47,225 bases of DNA, taken from the NCBI GenBank assembly GCA_016931625.1, contig JAFGEK010000077.1, positions 1 to 47,225 on the forward strand, in the 5' to 3' direction. This document shows positions 1 through 7,890 of the stretch, one piece after another (positions within the stretch are counted from its first letter, which is position 1; every line of letters starts with the position of its first letter). The DNA comes from Deltaproteobacteria bacterium (lineage in GTDB: Bacteria; Myxococcota; XYA12-FULL-58-9; JAFGEK01). Below the pieces are notes generated by a model, which saw only the letters and a program-made list of their open reading frames with translations, had not been told where the DNA came from and ran no database searches. The position numbers and the translations under genes are program-made.

Positions 1-114
1 CATGACAAACTACTACACCTTGCCCATGTTGATCGCGGACATTTACCCGTGCTTATACTGCGGACATATACCGTATCAGTAACACGTATAGCTAATATCA
101 TTGACAAAATATAA
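1..114 (+). CDS. C-terminal fragment of an unrecognised gene (partial)
   Basis: Frame 1 is open from the window edge to a TAA at 112-114 and would encode the last 37 residues of a protein entering from the left. The peptide has no motif I recognise. The perfect -35 box of the downstream vapB promoter (101-106) lies inside its end, so the two would overlap closely. With only 37 codons the open frame could be chance; no codon-usage test was possible. Within it are two imperfect direct repeats, 35-50 and 60-74, both starting GCGGACAT. Confidence 0.25.
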   Translation, partial: HDKLLHLAHVDRGHLPVLILRTYTVSVTRIANIIDKI

Positions 115-129
115 CTTGAATGGCACAAT
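101..129 (+). promoter_or_regulatory. sigma-70-type promoter of vapBC, predicted leaderless
   Basis: A perfect -35 box TTGACA (101-106) is followed by a 17-nt spacer and CACAAT (124-129, four of six matches to TATAAT). Only six bases separate the -10 box from the ATG at 136. Transcription starting seven bases after the -10 box would begin at the A of the start codon. No Shine-Dalgarno sequence is present. The second toxin-antitoxin pair at 17.5 kb has the same geometry. Confidence 0.6.
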
Positions 130-135
130 AAACAC

Positions 136-357
136 ATGAAACGTACGAATCTTGTGCTTGATGAGCAACTGCTGCAAGAAACTACTCGGCTTAGTGGCGA
201 AAAAACCTATTCTGCGGCTGTGAGTAGGGCGTTAGAACACTATGTTAAATCAGTACATGCTCGTCGAATATTTGAGTTGCGTGGTTGTGGCGCCTGGCAA
301 GGCGATTTAGAGCTAATGCGTGGCGATGCAGTCAAATCAGTGCGCAAGGGTAAGTAA
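136..357 (+). CDS. vapB: VapB-family antitoxin
   Basis: This 73-residue protein matches the VapB antitoxin pattern: a short N-terminal strand (RTNLVLDEQLL), a helix beginning SGEKTYSAAVSRALEHYV, and a C-terminal LRGCGAWQGDLELMRGD segment that in this family contacts the toxin. The first part should form a ribbon-helix-helix DNA-binding dimer that represses its own operon. Its stop codon overlaps the start of the next gene (TAATG, shared base 357), the usual arrangement for translationally coupled antitoxin and toxin. The ATG has no ribosome binding site and lies at the predicted transcription start. Family assignment is confident; the cognate role is inferred from the neighbour. Confidence 0.88.
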   Translation: MKRTNLVLDEQLLQETTRLSGEKTYSAAVSRALEHYVKSVHARRIFELRGCGAWQGDLELMRGDAVKSVRKGK

Positions 358-749
358 TGGCAGTTCTTGTTGATACATCTGTATGGATTGATTTTTTTAA
401 AAGAGACAATCCTTTAGACCTTAGTATGTATGTTGAACCTGATGAAATTGTAACTTGTTTGCCGGTGATCCAAGAGATTTTACAAGGTTTTAGTGACGAA
501 GGGGTTTATCGTTTAGCCAAATCTTCATTATTTAGCCTGCCAATTTTAGAAACGCCAATTTCGCAAGTAGTTTTTGAAGAAGCTGTAGATCTGTATCGTA
601 TTGCAAGGCGACAGGGTTATACTATTCGTTCATCGGTAGATTGTTTAATTGCAGCATGTGCTTTACGAAATGATGTTTTAGTTTTGCATCGTGATAGAGA
701 TTTTAGCAATTTAGCTTTAGTGAGTTCACTTAGACAACAGTCAGTATAA
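357..749 (+). CDS. vapC: VapC-family PIN-domain ribonuclease toxin
   Basis: A 130-residue PIN domain of normal VapC length. The acidic residues expected to bind the catalytic metal are visible: Asp in VDTSVWIDFF near the N-terminus, Glu in VIQEILQGF, Asp in SSVDCLIAACA and Asp in HRDRDF. PIN toxins cut RNA, often tRNA or rRNA, when freed from their antitoxin. The gene starts on the last base of the vapB stop codon, so it is translationally coupled to it. It appears intact. The RNA target cannot be read from the sequence. Confidence 0.9.
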   Translation: MAVLVDTSVWIDFFKRDNPLDLSMYVEPDEIVTCLPVIQEILQGFSDEGVYRLAKSSLFSLPILETPISQVVFEEAVDLYRIARRQGYTIRSSVDCLIAACALRNDVLVLHRDRDFSNLALVSSLRQQSV

Positions 750-784
750 TAGTTGATATTGTAAACAGGTACCGTCAAAGTAAG

Positions 785-2476
785 TTAGTAACGATTTAAC
801 GCACTAACTACCGCTTGCAAAGAAGCGTTAACAATATCGCGGTCACGGCCAACACCAAATTGCTTTTGTTTATCGGCGAAACTTAACTCAACGTAGGCTA
901 CGGCCTCGGCATCAGCGCCATCACCAAGAGCATGTTCGCTATAATCAACAATGCCAACTTTTTGATCTAAACCATGATGCAAGGCGTGCATAAAAGCATC
1001 TAACGGACCAGTACCGGTGCCATTAATCTTAACAATATTATCTATAGTAGAAATCTCAGCTTTAATGTGGCAGAGAGTATCCGACTCGTTTGCCGAAATT
1101 TTTGAAGAATTAGAATTGCTCATAATATGTTCAACTGTATAAGAAATTAAAGACCATTTGCCATTTTGCTGGATATATTCGCGATCAAACAATTCAAAAA
1201 TTGCACTTAGTTCTAATTCTTTGCCGGTCTGGTCAGTAATATTTTGTACAACTTGACTGAATGCAATAGCTAAACCTTTGGGTACACGATAACCATAATT
1301 ATGCTCAAGCACAAAACCAATACCACCTTTACCGGACTGGCTATTAATACGAATAATTGGTTCATACTGTCGGCCAATATCAGCAGGGTCAAGAGGTAAA
1401 TAGGGCACTTGCCATACTTCATTAGGGTCCTTGCTGCGTGCATTAATACCTTTACGAATAGCATCTTGATGAGAGCCGCTAAAGGCAGTGAAAACTAATT
1501 CACCAGCATAAGGGTGTCGAGGTGGTACACTCATAAGATTACAGTTTTCAAATACCTCTACAAGTGATGACATGTCTGACAAATCAAGTTTGGGGTCAAT
1601 ACCTTGCACATACATATTCATGGCGATGGTCACGATATCAGCGTTGCCAGTACGCTCTCCATTGCCAAAAAGAGTTCCTTCAACTCTTTTTGCGCCAGCC
1701 ATCATTGCTAACTCAGCAGCAGCAACTGCACAACCACGATCATTATGAGTGTGAACACTAACAATAACCGCGTCACGTTTATTAATATGACCATTCATCC
1801 ATTCGATTTGGTCGGCATAAACATTGGGACTGGCACTCTCAACGGTTGCTGGAAGGTTAAGAATCATTTTACGTTCTGCTGTTGGTTGCCAGATATCGAT
1901 AACAGCATTGCTAACTTCAGCAGCAAAGTCGAGTTCGGTAGCGCTAAAACTTTCAGGTGAATACTCAAGAATTATTTCAGTATCTGGTATTGTTTGAGCA
2001 CCCTGTTGCACCATGCGGGTACCGCCTATAGCAATATCAAGAATATCTTTACGTCCTTTATTAAAAACAAATTTGCGTTGTGCCGGCGAAGTTGAATTAT
2101 ACAAATGTACAACTGCACGAGGTGCACCTTTTAAAGATTCGAAAGTACGATCGATAAGGTGCTTTCGTGCTTGGGTTAATACTTGAATAGTTACATCTTT
2201 AGGAATGCGCTCTTGTTCTATTAAAAGACGAACGAAATCAAAATCGGTTTGCGAAGCTGACGGAAAACCAACTTCAATTTCTTTAAAACCAATACGTACC
2301 AAGGTTTCAAAAAAGCGAAGTTTACGCTCTTGGCCCATTGGTTCGATAAGCGCTTGATTACCATCACGCAAATCGACGCTACACCAAATTGGGGCTTTAG
2401 TAATGGTTTTATTAGGCCAAGTACGCTCAGTAAAGCTAATAACTGGTAATGGTTTGTACTTACTAACGTTAAACAT
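785..2476 (-). CDS. leuA: 2-isopropylmalate synthase
   Basis: Catalyses condensation of acetyl-CoA with 2-oxoisovalerate, the first committed step of leucine synthesis. The catalytic TIM barrel shows DLRDGNQALIEPM near the N-terminus and the metal-binding HTHNDRG motif, followed by GTLFGNGERTGNAD. The C-terminal part matches the regulatory dimer domain that binds leucine. At 563 residues it is the long LeuA type. I place the start at the ATG at 2476 because AGAGGTG lies just upstream; an in-frame ATG at 2503 has no ribosome binding site and would add nine residues. It is not followed by other leucine genes. The leader upstream (2477-2665) suggests control by leucine supply. Confidence 0.95.
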   Translation of the reverse strand: MFNVSKYKPLPVISFTERTWPNKTITKAPIWCSVDLRDGNQALIEPMGQERKLRFFETLVRIGFKEIEVGFPSASQTDFDFVRLLIEQERIPKDVTIQVLTQARKHLIDRTFESLKGAPRAVVHLYNSTSPAQRKFVFNKGRKDILDIAIGGTRMVQQGAQTIPDTEIILEYSPESFSATELDFAAEVSNAVIDIWQPTAERKMILNLPATVESASPNVYADQIEWMNGHINKRDAVIVSVHTHNDRGCAVAAAELAMMAGAKRVEGTLFGNGERTGNADIVTIAMNMYVQGIDPKLDLSDMSSLVEVFENCNLMSVPPRHPYAGELVFTAFSGSHQDAIRKGINARSKDPNEVWQVPYLPLDPADIGRQYEPIIRINSQSGKGGIGFVLEHNYGYRVPKGLAIAFSQVVQNITDQTGKELELSAIFELFDREYIQQNGKWSLISYTVEHIMSNSNSSKISANESDTLCHIKAEISTIDNIVKINGTGTGPLDAFMHALHHGLDQKVGIVDYSEHALGDGADAEAVAYVELSFADKQKQFGVGRDRDIVNASLQAVVSALNRY

Positions 2477-2527
2477 AGGGCACCTCTGAATAAAATTCTC
2501 CATATTTGCTTTTGGAGACGGCCCTAT
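2475..2527 (-). promoter_or_regulatory. hairpin that would occlude the leuA start
   Basis: In the leuA mRNA, ATAGGGC (plus-strand 2521-2527) is complementary to GCCCUAU covering the start codon (plus-strand 2475-2481). A nested five-base-pair helix (2497-2501 with 2514-2518) lies inside. Folded, this would bury the AGAGGTG ribosome binding site and the ATG at 2476. The pairing is seen in the sequence; the regulatory effect is inference. Confidence 0.4.
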
Positions 2528-2537
2528 TTTTGTCAGG

Positions 2538-2568
2538 AACCCTCTCCATCGGCTAATGGGAGAGGGTT
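2538..2568 (-). promoter_or_regulatory. strong hairpin in the leuA leader
   Basis: A perfect ten-base-pair inverted repeat (arms 2538-2547 and 2559-2568) with an 11-base loop lies between the leader peptide and leuA. It occupies the position of an attenuator terminator, but the downstream RNA reads CCUGACAAAAA and has no U-tract. It may be a pause site, a remnant terminator or a translational switch. Confidence 0.5.
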
Positions 2569-2590
2569 AAAAGCGATGCTAATCTAGCTG

Positions 2591-2665
2591 CTAATAAGCC
2601 GCTCCCGCGCCGTTAAGTAACAGCGCCAGCAGAGACAGGGTCAGCAGATTTAGATTAGTGAACAT
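2591..2665 (-). CDS. leuL: leucine-rich leader peptide of leuA
   Basis: A 24-codon open frame on the leuA strand starts at ATG 2665 and stops at TAG 2591. It reads MFTNLNLLTLSLLALLL and then NGAGAAY, with nine leucines among the first 17 residues. This is the hallmark of a Leu-codon-sensing attenuation leader. Its early codons (plus-strand 2651-2658) are perfectly complementary over eight bases to RNA just after its stop (plus-strand 2579-2586), with further pairing 2588-2592 to 2643-2647. A stalled ribosome would therefore change the fold of the leader. No clear ribosome binding site is visible, so translation is not proven. The peptide also resembles a short signal sequence by composition, but its position and RNA pairing favour attenuation. 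Confidence 0.65.
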   Translation of the reverse strand: MFTNLNLLTLSLLALLLNGAGAAY

Positions 2666-2725
2666 GTTGCAGGTATAGTGGCCATGAAAACAGTGATTAG
2701 TCAAGAGTAAATAATATAAATTGTT

Positions 2726-2745
2726 CTGTATTTACAGTTTACTGT
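2726..2745. repeat. overlapping short inverted repeats, possible operator
   Basis: Two twelve-base inverted repeats overlap between the divergent leuA leader and cotH: CTGTATTTACAG (2726-2737) and ACAGTTTACTGT (2734-2745). They lie beside an AT-rich TATATT-like -10 candidate for the leuA strand (around 2712-2717). An operator role is inference; I do not assign a regulator. Confidence 0.3.
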
Positions 2746-2802
2746 TTGACTATTAGTTTCTCTTGTTAATAAAACTTTAAAGCAAAGCGTAAGGAATTAA
2801 AT

Positions 2803-4320
2803 TTGTATACTCGTATGCAACAGTTATTAAGGCAGAAACCACTTCTTTTGAATTTATTTTTTAAGATGGCTCTATCTGTATTTCTACCAATAAGTTTTAT
2901 TGCAGGATGTGAAGTTTTTAAAGAAGAAATTTCTGAGCCGCCAAATGTTTGGCCAACAGTACAATTAACAGGTACTGAAAATGATATAATTTTTAAGCAA
3001 GGCCAAATCCTTGAATATCGTGTTACTATTGATCCGATAGATATTGAGGATATTGAAGAGCACGGTATTTTAGAAGAATGGCATAATGCAAGTTTACGTA
3101 TTACTGGTGGTGAAATCGGCGAACTCGATTTAGGTGAAGTTGGCTTTCGACACAAAGGAGCCTATGGTTCTTTAGTAATGTGTTTTGGTCCACCAAAAGA
3201 TCTTGATGGTGATCCAGAAGTAACTACTCGGGAAGAAATGTTAACCCAGAGGCGTCTCTATGATGGGCGCTGTAATAAACTCTCTTATAAATTCAAATTT
3301 GCAAAAGACCGGCGTTTGTTTGGCTTAAAAAAACTCAATCTGCATACGAGCAACACCGACCCCACTAGATTGCGGGAAATGTTGGCATATAGTCTTTATA
3401 ATGATTTTGGTGTGGATGCACCACGTACAGCACCGGTTCGATTATATATAAATAACAAGTTTATGGGATTAATGATTGCTGTTGAAAGTATTGATGATAG
3501 ATATTTTAAAGACCATTTACCAGAAAATGATGATGGTAATCTATACAAAGAAATTTGGCCTAGTACACAGTGGGTAGACCATGATTTTGATCCAACCGAA
3601 TTTTTCTTAGAAGGGGTTGAAGAGAATCAACAAGATCCTGCCGATATTAGTGATTTTTTGGCATTTACCGAAGCAGTTGTTGCTACTAACAAGCAATCAT
3701 TTTTACAGGATATGGCAACCTGGGTAGATATTGATAATATTTTACATTATATGGCTGTTGATCGTGCTGCTAAAAATTGGGATGGGGTCACTGCTTGGTA
3801 TACTTCGGGTCCAGAACCAGAAGCTATTTCAGTAACACCGCATAATTTTTATTGGTATCACGACCTTAGTGAAAATGGTATTTTTCATTTTGTCCCATGG
3901 GATTTAGATAATACTTTTCACGAATATGATCCGTATATGGATCCTCATGGTTATGGTGCGCAAACAGCAATACCTGACTGGAATGTTAAACCACGCAATT
4001 GTGATGTAAAAACTAGAGTTTGGGAAGATTCATGGGTGGTACCGCCTGGTTGTGATAAGTTTTTAAACTTATTGGCGGCTACTAGCTGGCCGCAATTTAT
4101 TGAAATTGGTAAAAAACTGCTTAACGGCCCCTTGCAGCGTAAAAATATGCTTACAAAGATAGAAGCATGGTCATGGTTAATTGAACCAACAATCAAAGAA
4201 GATCCATATATAGAATATAGTGATTGGAAAAACGCATATTATGATTTTAAAAATAGACAACTTGCAAATATTCGCAATGATTTTGTAAGATATCTGAAAA
4301 AAGAATATACTGAGCAATGA
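2803..4320 (+). CDS. CotH-kinase-family lipoprotein
   Basis: CotH proteins are atypical kinases, first known from the spore coat and now found in many bacteria, that phosphorylate secreted proteins. This 505-residue version begins with a hydrophobic signal segment and a lipobox (FIAG followed by Cys, about residue 31), so it should be membrane-anchored outside the cytoplasm. Family signatures are GNLYKEIWPS, AVDRAAKNWDGV and FVPWDLDNTF (about residue 365), the last carrying the expected metal-binding Asp. The TTG start at 2803 is supported by AAGGA seven bases upstream; the first ATG (2815) is too far from it. The gene ends one base before the stop of the convergent regulator. Its substrate is unknown and no CotG-like repeat protein is nearby. 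Confidence 0.85.
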   Translation: MYTRMQQLLRQKPLLLNLFFKMALSVFLPISFIAGCEVFKEEISEPPNVWPTVQLTGTENDIIFKQGQILEYRVTIDPIDIEDIEEHGILEEWHNASLRITGGEIGELDLGEVGFRHKGAYGSLVMCFGPPKDLDGDPEVTTREEMLTQRRLYDGRCNKLSYKFKFAKDRRLFGLKKLNLHTSNTDPTRLREMLAYSLYNDFGVDAPRTAPVRLYINNKFMGLMIAVESIDDRYFKDHLPENDDGNLYKEIWPSTQWVDHDFDPTEFFLEGVEENQQDPADISDFLAFTEAVVATNKQSFLQDMATWVDIDNILHYMAVDRAAKNWDGVTAWYTSGPEPEAISVTPHNFYWYHDLSENGIFHFVPWDLDNTFHEYDPYMDPHGYGAQTAIPDWNVKPRNCDVKTRVWEDSWVVPPGCDKFLNLLAATSWPQFIEIGKKLLNGPLQRKNMLTKIEAWSWLIEPTIKEDPYIEYSDWKNAYYDFKNRQLANIRNDFVRYLKKEYTEQ

Positions 4321-4321
4321 G

Positions 4322-5662
4322 TTATAACTTATATTCTTTAATTTTGTCATAAAGAGTACGTAAGCCAATACCCAACAATTCGGCTGCTTGTTTGCGATGA
4401 CCATCAGTGGCGTCTAAAGCTTTTATAATCGCTTCACGCTCTACTTCACGCAGTGGGCGAGGCCCTAGCTTATTTTTTAAAGAAGGTTCTGTCGTGGTAT
4501 TTGTTAGATTAGATAAATCTTTGCTTATGATTTCATCGTGATCAGCAATAATGCTGGCGCGTTCGAGCACATTTTTTAGCTCACGAATATTACCTGGCCA
4601 ATTGTGTTTTTGTATAGCTTGTTGCGCTGTTTTACTAAGAGTTAATTGTGGTCGACCAAGTTCTATTGCAATTCTACTTAGCAAATGTAAAGCAATTGGA
4701 ATTATATCAAGCTGGCGGTCACGTAATGGCGGCAGCGTTATCGGGAACACTGCAAGTCGGTGATATAAATCAAGACGAAAATGCTGTTGTTCAACTTCAT
4801 GCATAAGGTTGCGATTAGTTGCAGCAATTACACGTGTATCTACACTTATGGCGCGAGTGCCGCCAACCCGTTCAAAAGTTTGCTCTTCTAATACCCGTAA
4901 CAATTTTGCTTGTAATTTTGGTGCTAATTCACCAACTTCATCTAAGAATAATGTACCGCCATCAGCTAACTCAAAACGCCCACGACGTGTATCAGTGGCG
5001 CCAGTAAAGGCACCTTTTTCATGACCGAAGATTTCGCTTTCAAGTAATGACTCAGTAATTGCCGCACAATTTACCGCAACAAACGGTCCCGCATTGCGTT
5101 TGCTAGCGGCATGAATAGCACGAGCAGTAATTTCTTTACCGGTACCACTTTCACCTGAAAGTAAAATAATAGCATCGGTATTAGCAACTTTGTCAATTTG
5201 TGATTGTATTGCAAGCATGGTTGGATCACGAGCCACAAAATTAGCCGGGCTGTTTTCTTGTTGATTGCGTTTATGTCTATCTCGCTCAGTGCGCAGCGAA
5301 CGAGTTTCAAGAGCACGTTGCACCAACAGCCGTAATTCATCTGGGCTACTAATGGGCTTAGCCAGATAATCAAGTGCCCCCAGACGCATTGCAGCCACCG
5401 CTGTTTCTATAGTGCCAAAGGCAGTTAAAACAATAACTTCAGTTTCTGGGGTTTCTTTGCGTATTTTTTGTAATAATGCCATACCATCTAGCCTTGGCAT
5501 TTTTAAATCAGTAATAACCAAATGAAAACTTTGGCGGTCGAGTAACTCGGCAGCTTCTTGACCGTCTTTAGCGGTAGTAATGCGTAGTTCTTTACTGGCT
5601 AGGGCCGCAGCAATAAAACTACGAATACCTTCTTCGTCGTCTACAACCAGTATTTTATTCAT
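4322..5662 (-). CDS. zraR: sigma-54-dependent response regulator (ZraR/NtrC type)
   Basis: Three domains are visible. An N-terminal receiver begins at ILVVDDEE, with the phospho-acceptor Asp in VITDLKMP. A central AAA+ domain has Walker A GESGTGKE and the sigma-54-contacting loop GAFTGA. A C-terminal Fis-type helix-turn-helix ends in RKQAAELLGIGLRTLYDKIKEY. When phosphorylated it should remodel RNA polymerase-sigma-54. I chose ATG 5662 (MNKILVVDD); ATG 5677 would add five residues. Its start overlaps the end of the kinase gene. Together with the ZraP-like gene it resembles the ZraPSR envelope-stress system, but here all three genes form one operon, whereas in E. coli zraP is divergent. The symbol is by analogy. 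Confidence 0.9.
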   Translation of the reverse strand: MNKILVVDDEEGIRSFIAAALASKELRITTAKDGQEAAELLDRQSFHLVITDLKMPRLDGMALLQKIRKETPETEVIVLTAFGTIETAVAAMRLGALDYLAKPISSPDELRLLVQRALETRSLRTERDRHKRNQQENSPANFVARDPTMLAIQSQIDKVANTDAIILLSGESGTGKEITARAIHAASKRNAGPFVAVNCAAITESLLESEIFGHEKGAFTGATDTRRGRFELADGGTLFLDEVGELAPKLQAKLLRVLEEQTFERVGGTRAISVDTRVIAATNRNLMHEVEQQHFRLDLYHRLAVFPITLPPLRDRQLDIIPIALHLLSRIAIELGRPQLTLSKTAQQAIQKHNWPGNIRELKNVLERASIIADHDEIISKDLSNLTNTTTEPSLKNKLGPRPLREVEREAIIKALDATDGHRKQAAELLGIGLRTLYDKIKEYKL

Positions 5663-7013
5663 TAGCTTGTAACTCATCTAGTTTGGGCAAAATAACGCGA
5701 AAGATTGCGCCGCCTTGTGGATGGTTCATGCCTTTTATTTGACCACCATGTGCAGTAACTATTTGTTTGGCTATTGCTAAACCTAAACCCGTACCTTGGA
5801 TTTTTCCGGTGTAAAATGGATCGAAGATATGATTGGCGACTTCAGAGTTAATGCCGGGGCCATGGTCTCTTACACTGAAAATAAGATAATCGGTTTTATG
5901 TGTGATATAAATTTCAATAGCTGAGTTAGATGGAGAAGCCTGAGTGGCGTTTCTTATGAGATTAACCATTACTTGTTCAATGCGCGAACAATCAAGTTGC
6001 CAACTTGGCAGATCTTTGGCAACGGTTAATTGGATGTTGTTATGATTTACTGCTTCTATGGCAGCACGGGCTATTTTTTCGGGATTTGCCTCTGCAAGAT
6101 TAATTGTACCTAAGCGGGCGAAGTCTAATATTTGATTGGCCAATTCTTCTAAGCGTTTTGCCTCGTGTACTATCTGTTTGGCACCAAGGTAACCTTTATG
6201 TTCGTTTGTTAAACTCTCGAGTAATAATTGCGCATGACCTTTAAGTGCGGTTAATGGGTTACGTAATTCGTGTGACAATACTGCAGACATTTGCCCCAGA
6301 GTTTTTAAGTGTTGATCTTGTGATAAAGCTATTGCCAACCCTTCGGCCTGACGATTTTTTCTCCAAGAAAGTAGCGCTATTGCTGCCAATAGCAACGCTG
6401 CAGCACAGCTAACAATTAAAGTGATCAATGCGCGTGTCTGCATTGCAAGAGCTGTTTCTGGCGTAAGCTCAAAGAGTAAATAGGCCGGGGCATTATTTGC
6501 TAGCCAGCGATTTAACATCATGCGATGACGAAACCCACGACGAGGCAAAGCGGATATTACTTGCACAGTATCACCAGAATTATTCCATTTAATATATGGC
6601 ATTGGGGGTCTATGGTGTGCGATTGGTAAATTAGCAATTGTAAATGGATTTGCGGTAGTGCCAGCTGAAACAATTATTGACCCCTTGTCATTAAGCAGAG
6701 CTATGTAGCGAATGCCATTATCAAGTAAATCACTTACCCGTTCATTTAAAGATGTTCGATTATTATCAGGCATGAAATTTAAACTATGATGAATCGTCAT
6801 AGCTAAGTCGATACTGCGTGCACGGATCAAAGTTGCAGAAGTTTGATAAGTACTATGGTAGTTAATACAACTCGCCACTACGAGCGTAACCCCCATTGCA
6901 AACGTAGTGGCAAGTAACCCCCATCGAGCTAACGTGTTAGCATGACCCGCATTTAAGCTATGGCGCCATAGTTTATTGCGGGTCATAGTATTGTTTGCAT
7001 TAAAACTCACCAT
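5655..7013 (-). CDS. zraS: sensor histidine kinase (ZraS-like)
   Basis: A membrane sensor with an N-terminal transmembrane helix, an extracytoplasmic domain of about 160 residues and a second helix rich in Ala and Leu. A phospho-acceptor region (LSHELRNPLTALKGHAQLL) and a HATPase domain follow, with N box NLIRNATQASP, G1 VRDHGPGI and G2 GTGLGLAIAKQIV. All catalytic boxes are present. The open frame extends to 7133, but that would overlap the upstream gene by 134 bases, so I prefer ATG 7013, which overlaps it by 14; ATG 6986 is also possible. The gene sits between the ZraP-like protein and the regulator, which it should phosphorylate. By analogy the signal is metal or envelope stress; this is not shown here. 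Confidence 0.9.
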   Translation of the reverse strand: MVSFNANNTMTRNKLWRHSLNAGHANTLARWGLLATTFAMGVTLVVASCINYHSTYQTSATLIRARSIDLAMTIHHSLNFMPDNNRTSLNERVSDLLDNGIRYIALLNDKGSIIVSAGTTANPFTIANLPIAHHRPPMPYIKWNNSGDTVQVISALPRRGFRHRMMLNRWLANNAPAYLLFELTPETALAMQTRALITLIVSCAAALLLAAIALLSWRKNRQAEGLAIALSQDQHLKTLGQMSAVLSHELRNPLTALKGHAQLLLESLTNEHKGYLGAKQIVHEAKRLEELANQILDFARLGTINLAEANPEKIARAAIEAVNHNNIQLTVAKDLPSWQLDCSRIEQVMVNLIRNATQASPSNSAIEIYITHKTDYLIFSVRDHGPGINSEVANHIFDPFYTGKIQGTGLGLAIAKQIVTAHGGQIKGMNHPQGGAIFRVILPKLDELQANE

Positions 7014-7593
7014 AGGTCTCATTTGCATATGGACATGGACCAACATTACCAGGTTGATTATTTGGCCCACCTCGGTTTGCAAACGGGTAATTGCCGCGTA
7101 AGCCTTTACCGCGTTTACCAATTTTACCAACAAACGTATTTAATTTTTCACGTTGTTCGTTTGAAAGTAGTTTTAGCACCGCAAGACGAAAGTCGATATG
7201 TGCTGTATGTATTTGTTCACGCAACGTATTAATTTCTGAAGTTTTAGCCAAAATAGCGTTGCGATCAGGAGTAACGGCTTGCCAAAGCGTAATTAATTCG
7301 TTGTGCTTAGTTTGCATCTGTTCTCTGACCGTGTTCATTTCAGTAACTAGAGGTGCTCGCAAAGCTTCGATTTGTTTTTGTTGGTCTTCATTTAACCCGA
7401 GAGCGCTAATTACTCTTGGACCTAAACCCATGAACAAACCTATCCCCGGGCCACCAAAGCCTGCGCCACAACCTGGTCCACCCATATGAGGACCAGGGCC
7501 AAAACCGTGACGCCCACCGCCACGTGCTAAAACATCACTGCTACTTAATAAGGTGACTGCGCTGATTAACATCACTGCTAATTGCCTTTTCAT
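7000..7593 (-). CDS. zraP: ZraP/Spy-like periplasmic stress protein
   Basis: A 197-residue protein with a signal peptide (MKRQLAVMLISAVTLLSSSD, cleavage near VLA-R), then a Gly-, Pro- and His-rich segment (RGGGRHGFGPGPHMGG) and a helical core with the Spy/CpxP pattern: LNEDQQKQIEALR and, later, LLSNEQREKLNTF. ZraP binds zinc and acts as a periplasmic chaperone that also dampens its two-component system. The His/Gly-rich stretch could bind metal. AAAGG lies nine bases before the ATG, and a sigma-54 promoter lies just upstream. Its position ahead of a matching kinase and regulator strongly supports the ZraP-like call, although sequence similarity in this family is low. Confidence 0.75.
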   Translation of the reverse strand: MKRQLAVMLISAVTLLSSSDVLARGGGRHGFGPGPHMGGPGCGAGFGGPGIGLFMGLGPRVISALGLNEDQQKQIEALRAPLVTEMNTVREQMQTKHNELITLWQAVTPDRNAILAKTSEINTLREQIHTAHIDFRLAVLKLLSNEQREKLNTFVGKIGKRGKGLRGNYPFANRGGPNNQPGNVGPCPYANETYGEF

Positions 7594-7631
7594 GGCTAAA
7601 AACCTTTCGTTAAAGTGATGCTAATAAAATA

Positions 7632-7647
7632 AGCAACATTGATGCCA
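7632..7647 (-). promoter_or_regulatory. sigma-54 (-24/-12) promoter of the zraP-like operon
   Basis: Read on the minus strand this is TGGCATCAATGTTGCT, a match to the TGGCAC-N5-TTGC consensus with one mismatch and exact GG-N10-GC spacing. Transcription would start near 7621, about 28 bases before the ATG, leaving room for the AAAGG ribosome binding site. The operon's last gene encodes a sigma-54 activator, so autoregulation is likely. Confidence 0.75.
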
Positions 7648-7652
7648 ATCGC

Positions 7653-7681
7653 TAATAATCCTAATATCTATATGATTATTA
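7653..7681. promoter_or_regulatory. candidate enhancer site for the sigma-54 regulator
   Basis: TAATAATC (7653-7660) and GATTATTA (7674-7681) form a perfect inverted repeat with eight-base arms separated by 13 bases. It lies just upstream of the -24 element. A second inverted repeat, ATGCA-N5-TGCAT at 7724-7738, lies about 80-90 bases upstream, the more usual enhancer distance. Binding of the regulator to either is inference. Confidence 0.35.
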
Positions 7682-7890
7682 ACGGTAATTTATATTTAAA
7701 GCGAATGTTTTTTTATATTAAAGATGCAGAAATTGCATTTTACCTCTGCAGTTTTCGCATGTCACCAAATAAGTATAGGTTGCAAGCTACGAGCGTCATT
7801 AAATAAAAAAACGCTTTTATTTAGGCAAATACACCATATTACTGTCCCATGCTGAGCCGGGGTAAGGCATTAAGGTGTTTCATAGTTTTT

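Noticed and set aside
2538-2568. Classical intrinsic terminator in the leuA leader
   Set aside because: The stem is strong but neither strand has a U-tract after it; kept only as a regulatory hairpin.
7013-7133. N-terminal extension of the sensor kinase
   Set aside because: Would overlap the ZraP-like gene by over 130 bases with no signal features; a start at 7013 or 6986 is more natural.
7801-7822. AAATAAAA/TTTTATTT hairpin as a terminator
   Set aside because: A-T only stem of low stability in an AT-rich region; likely chance.
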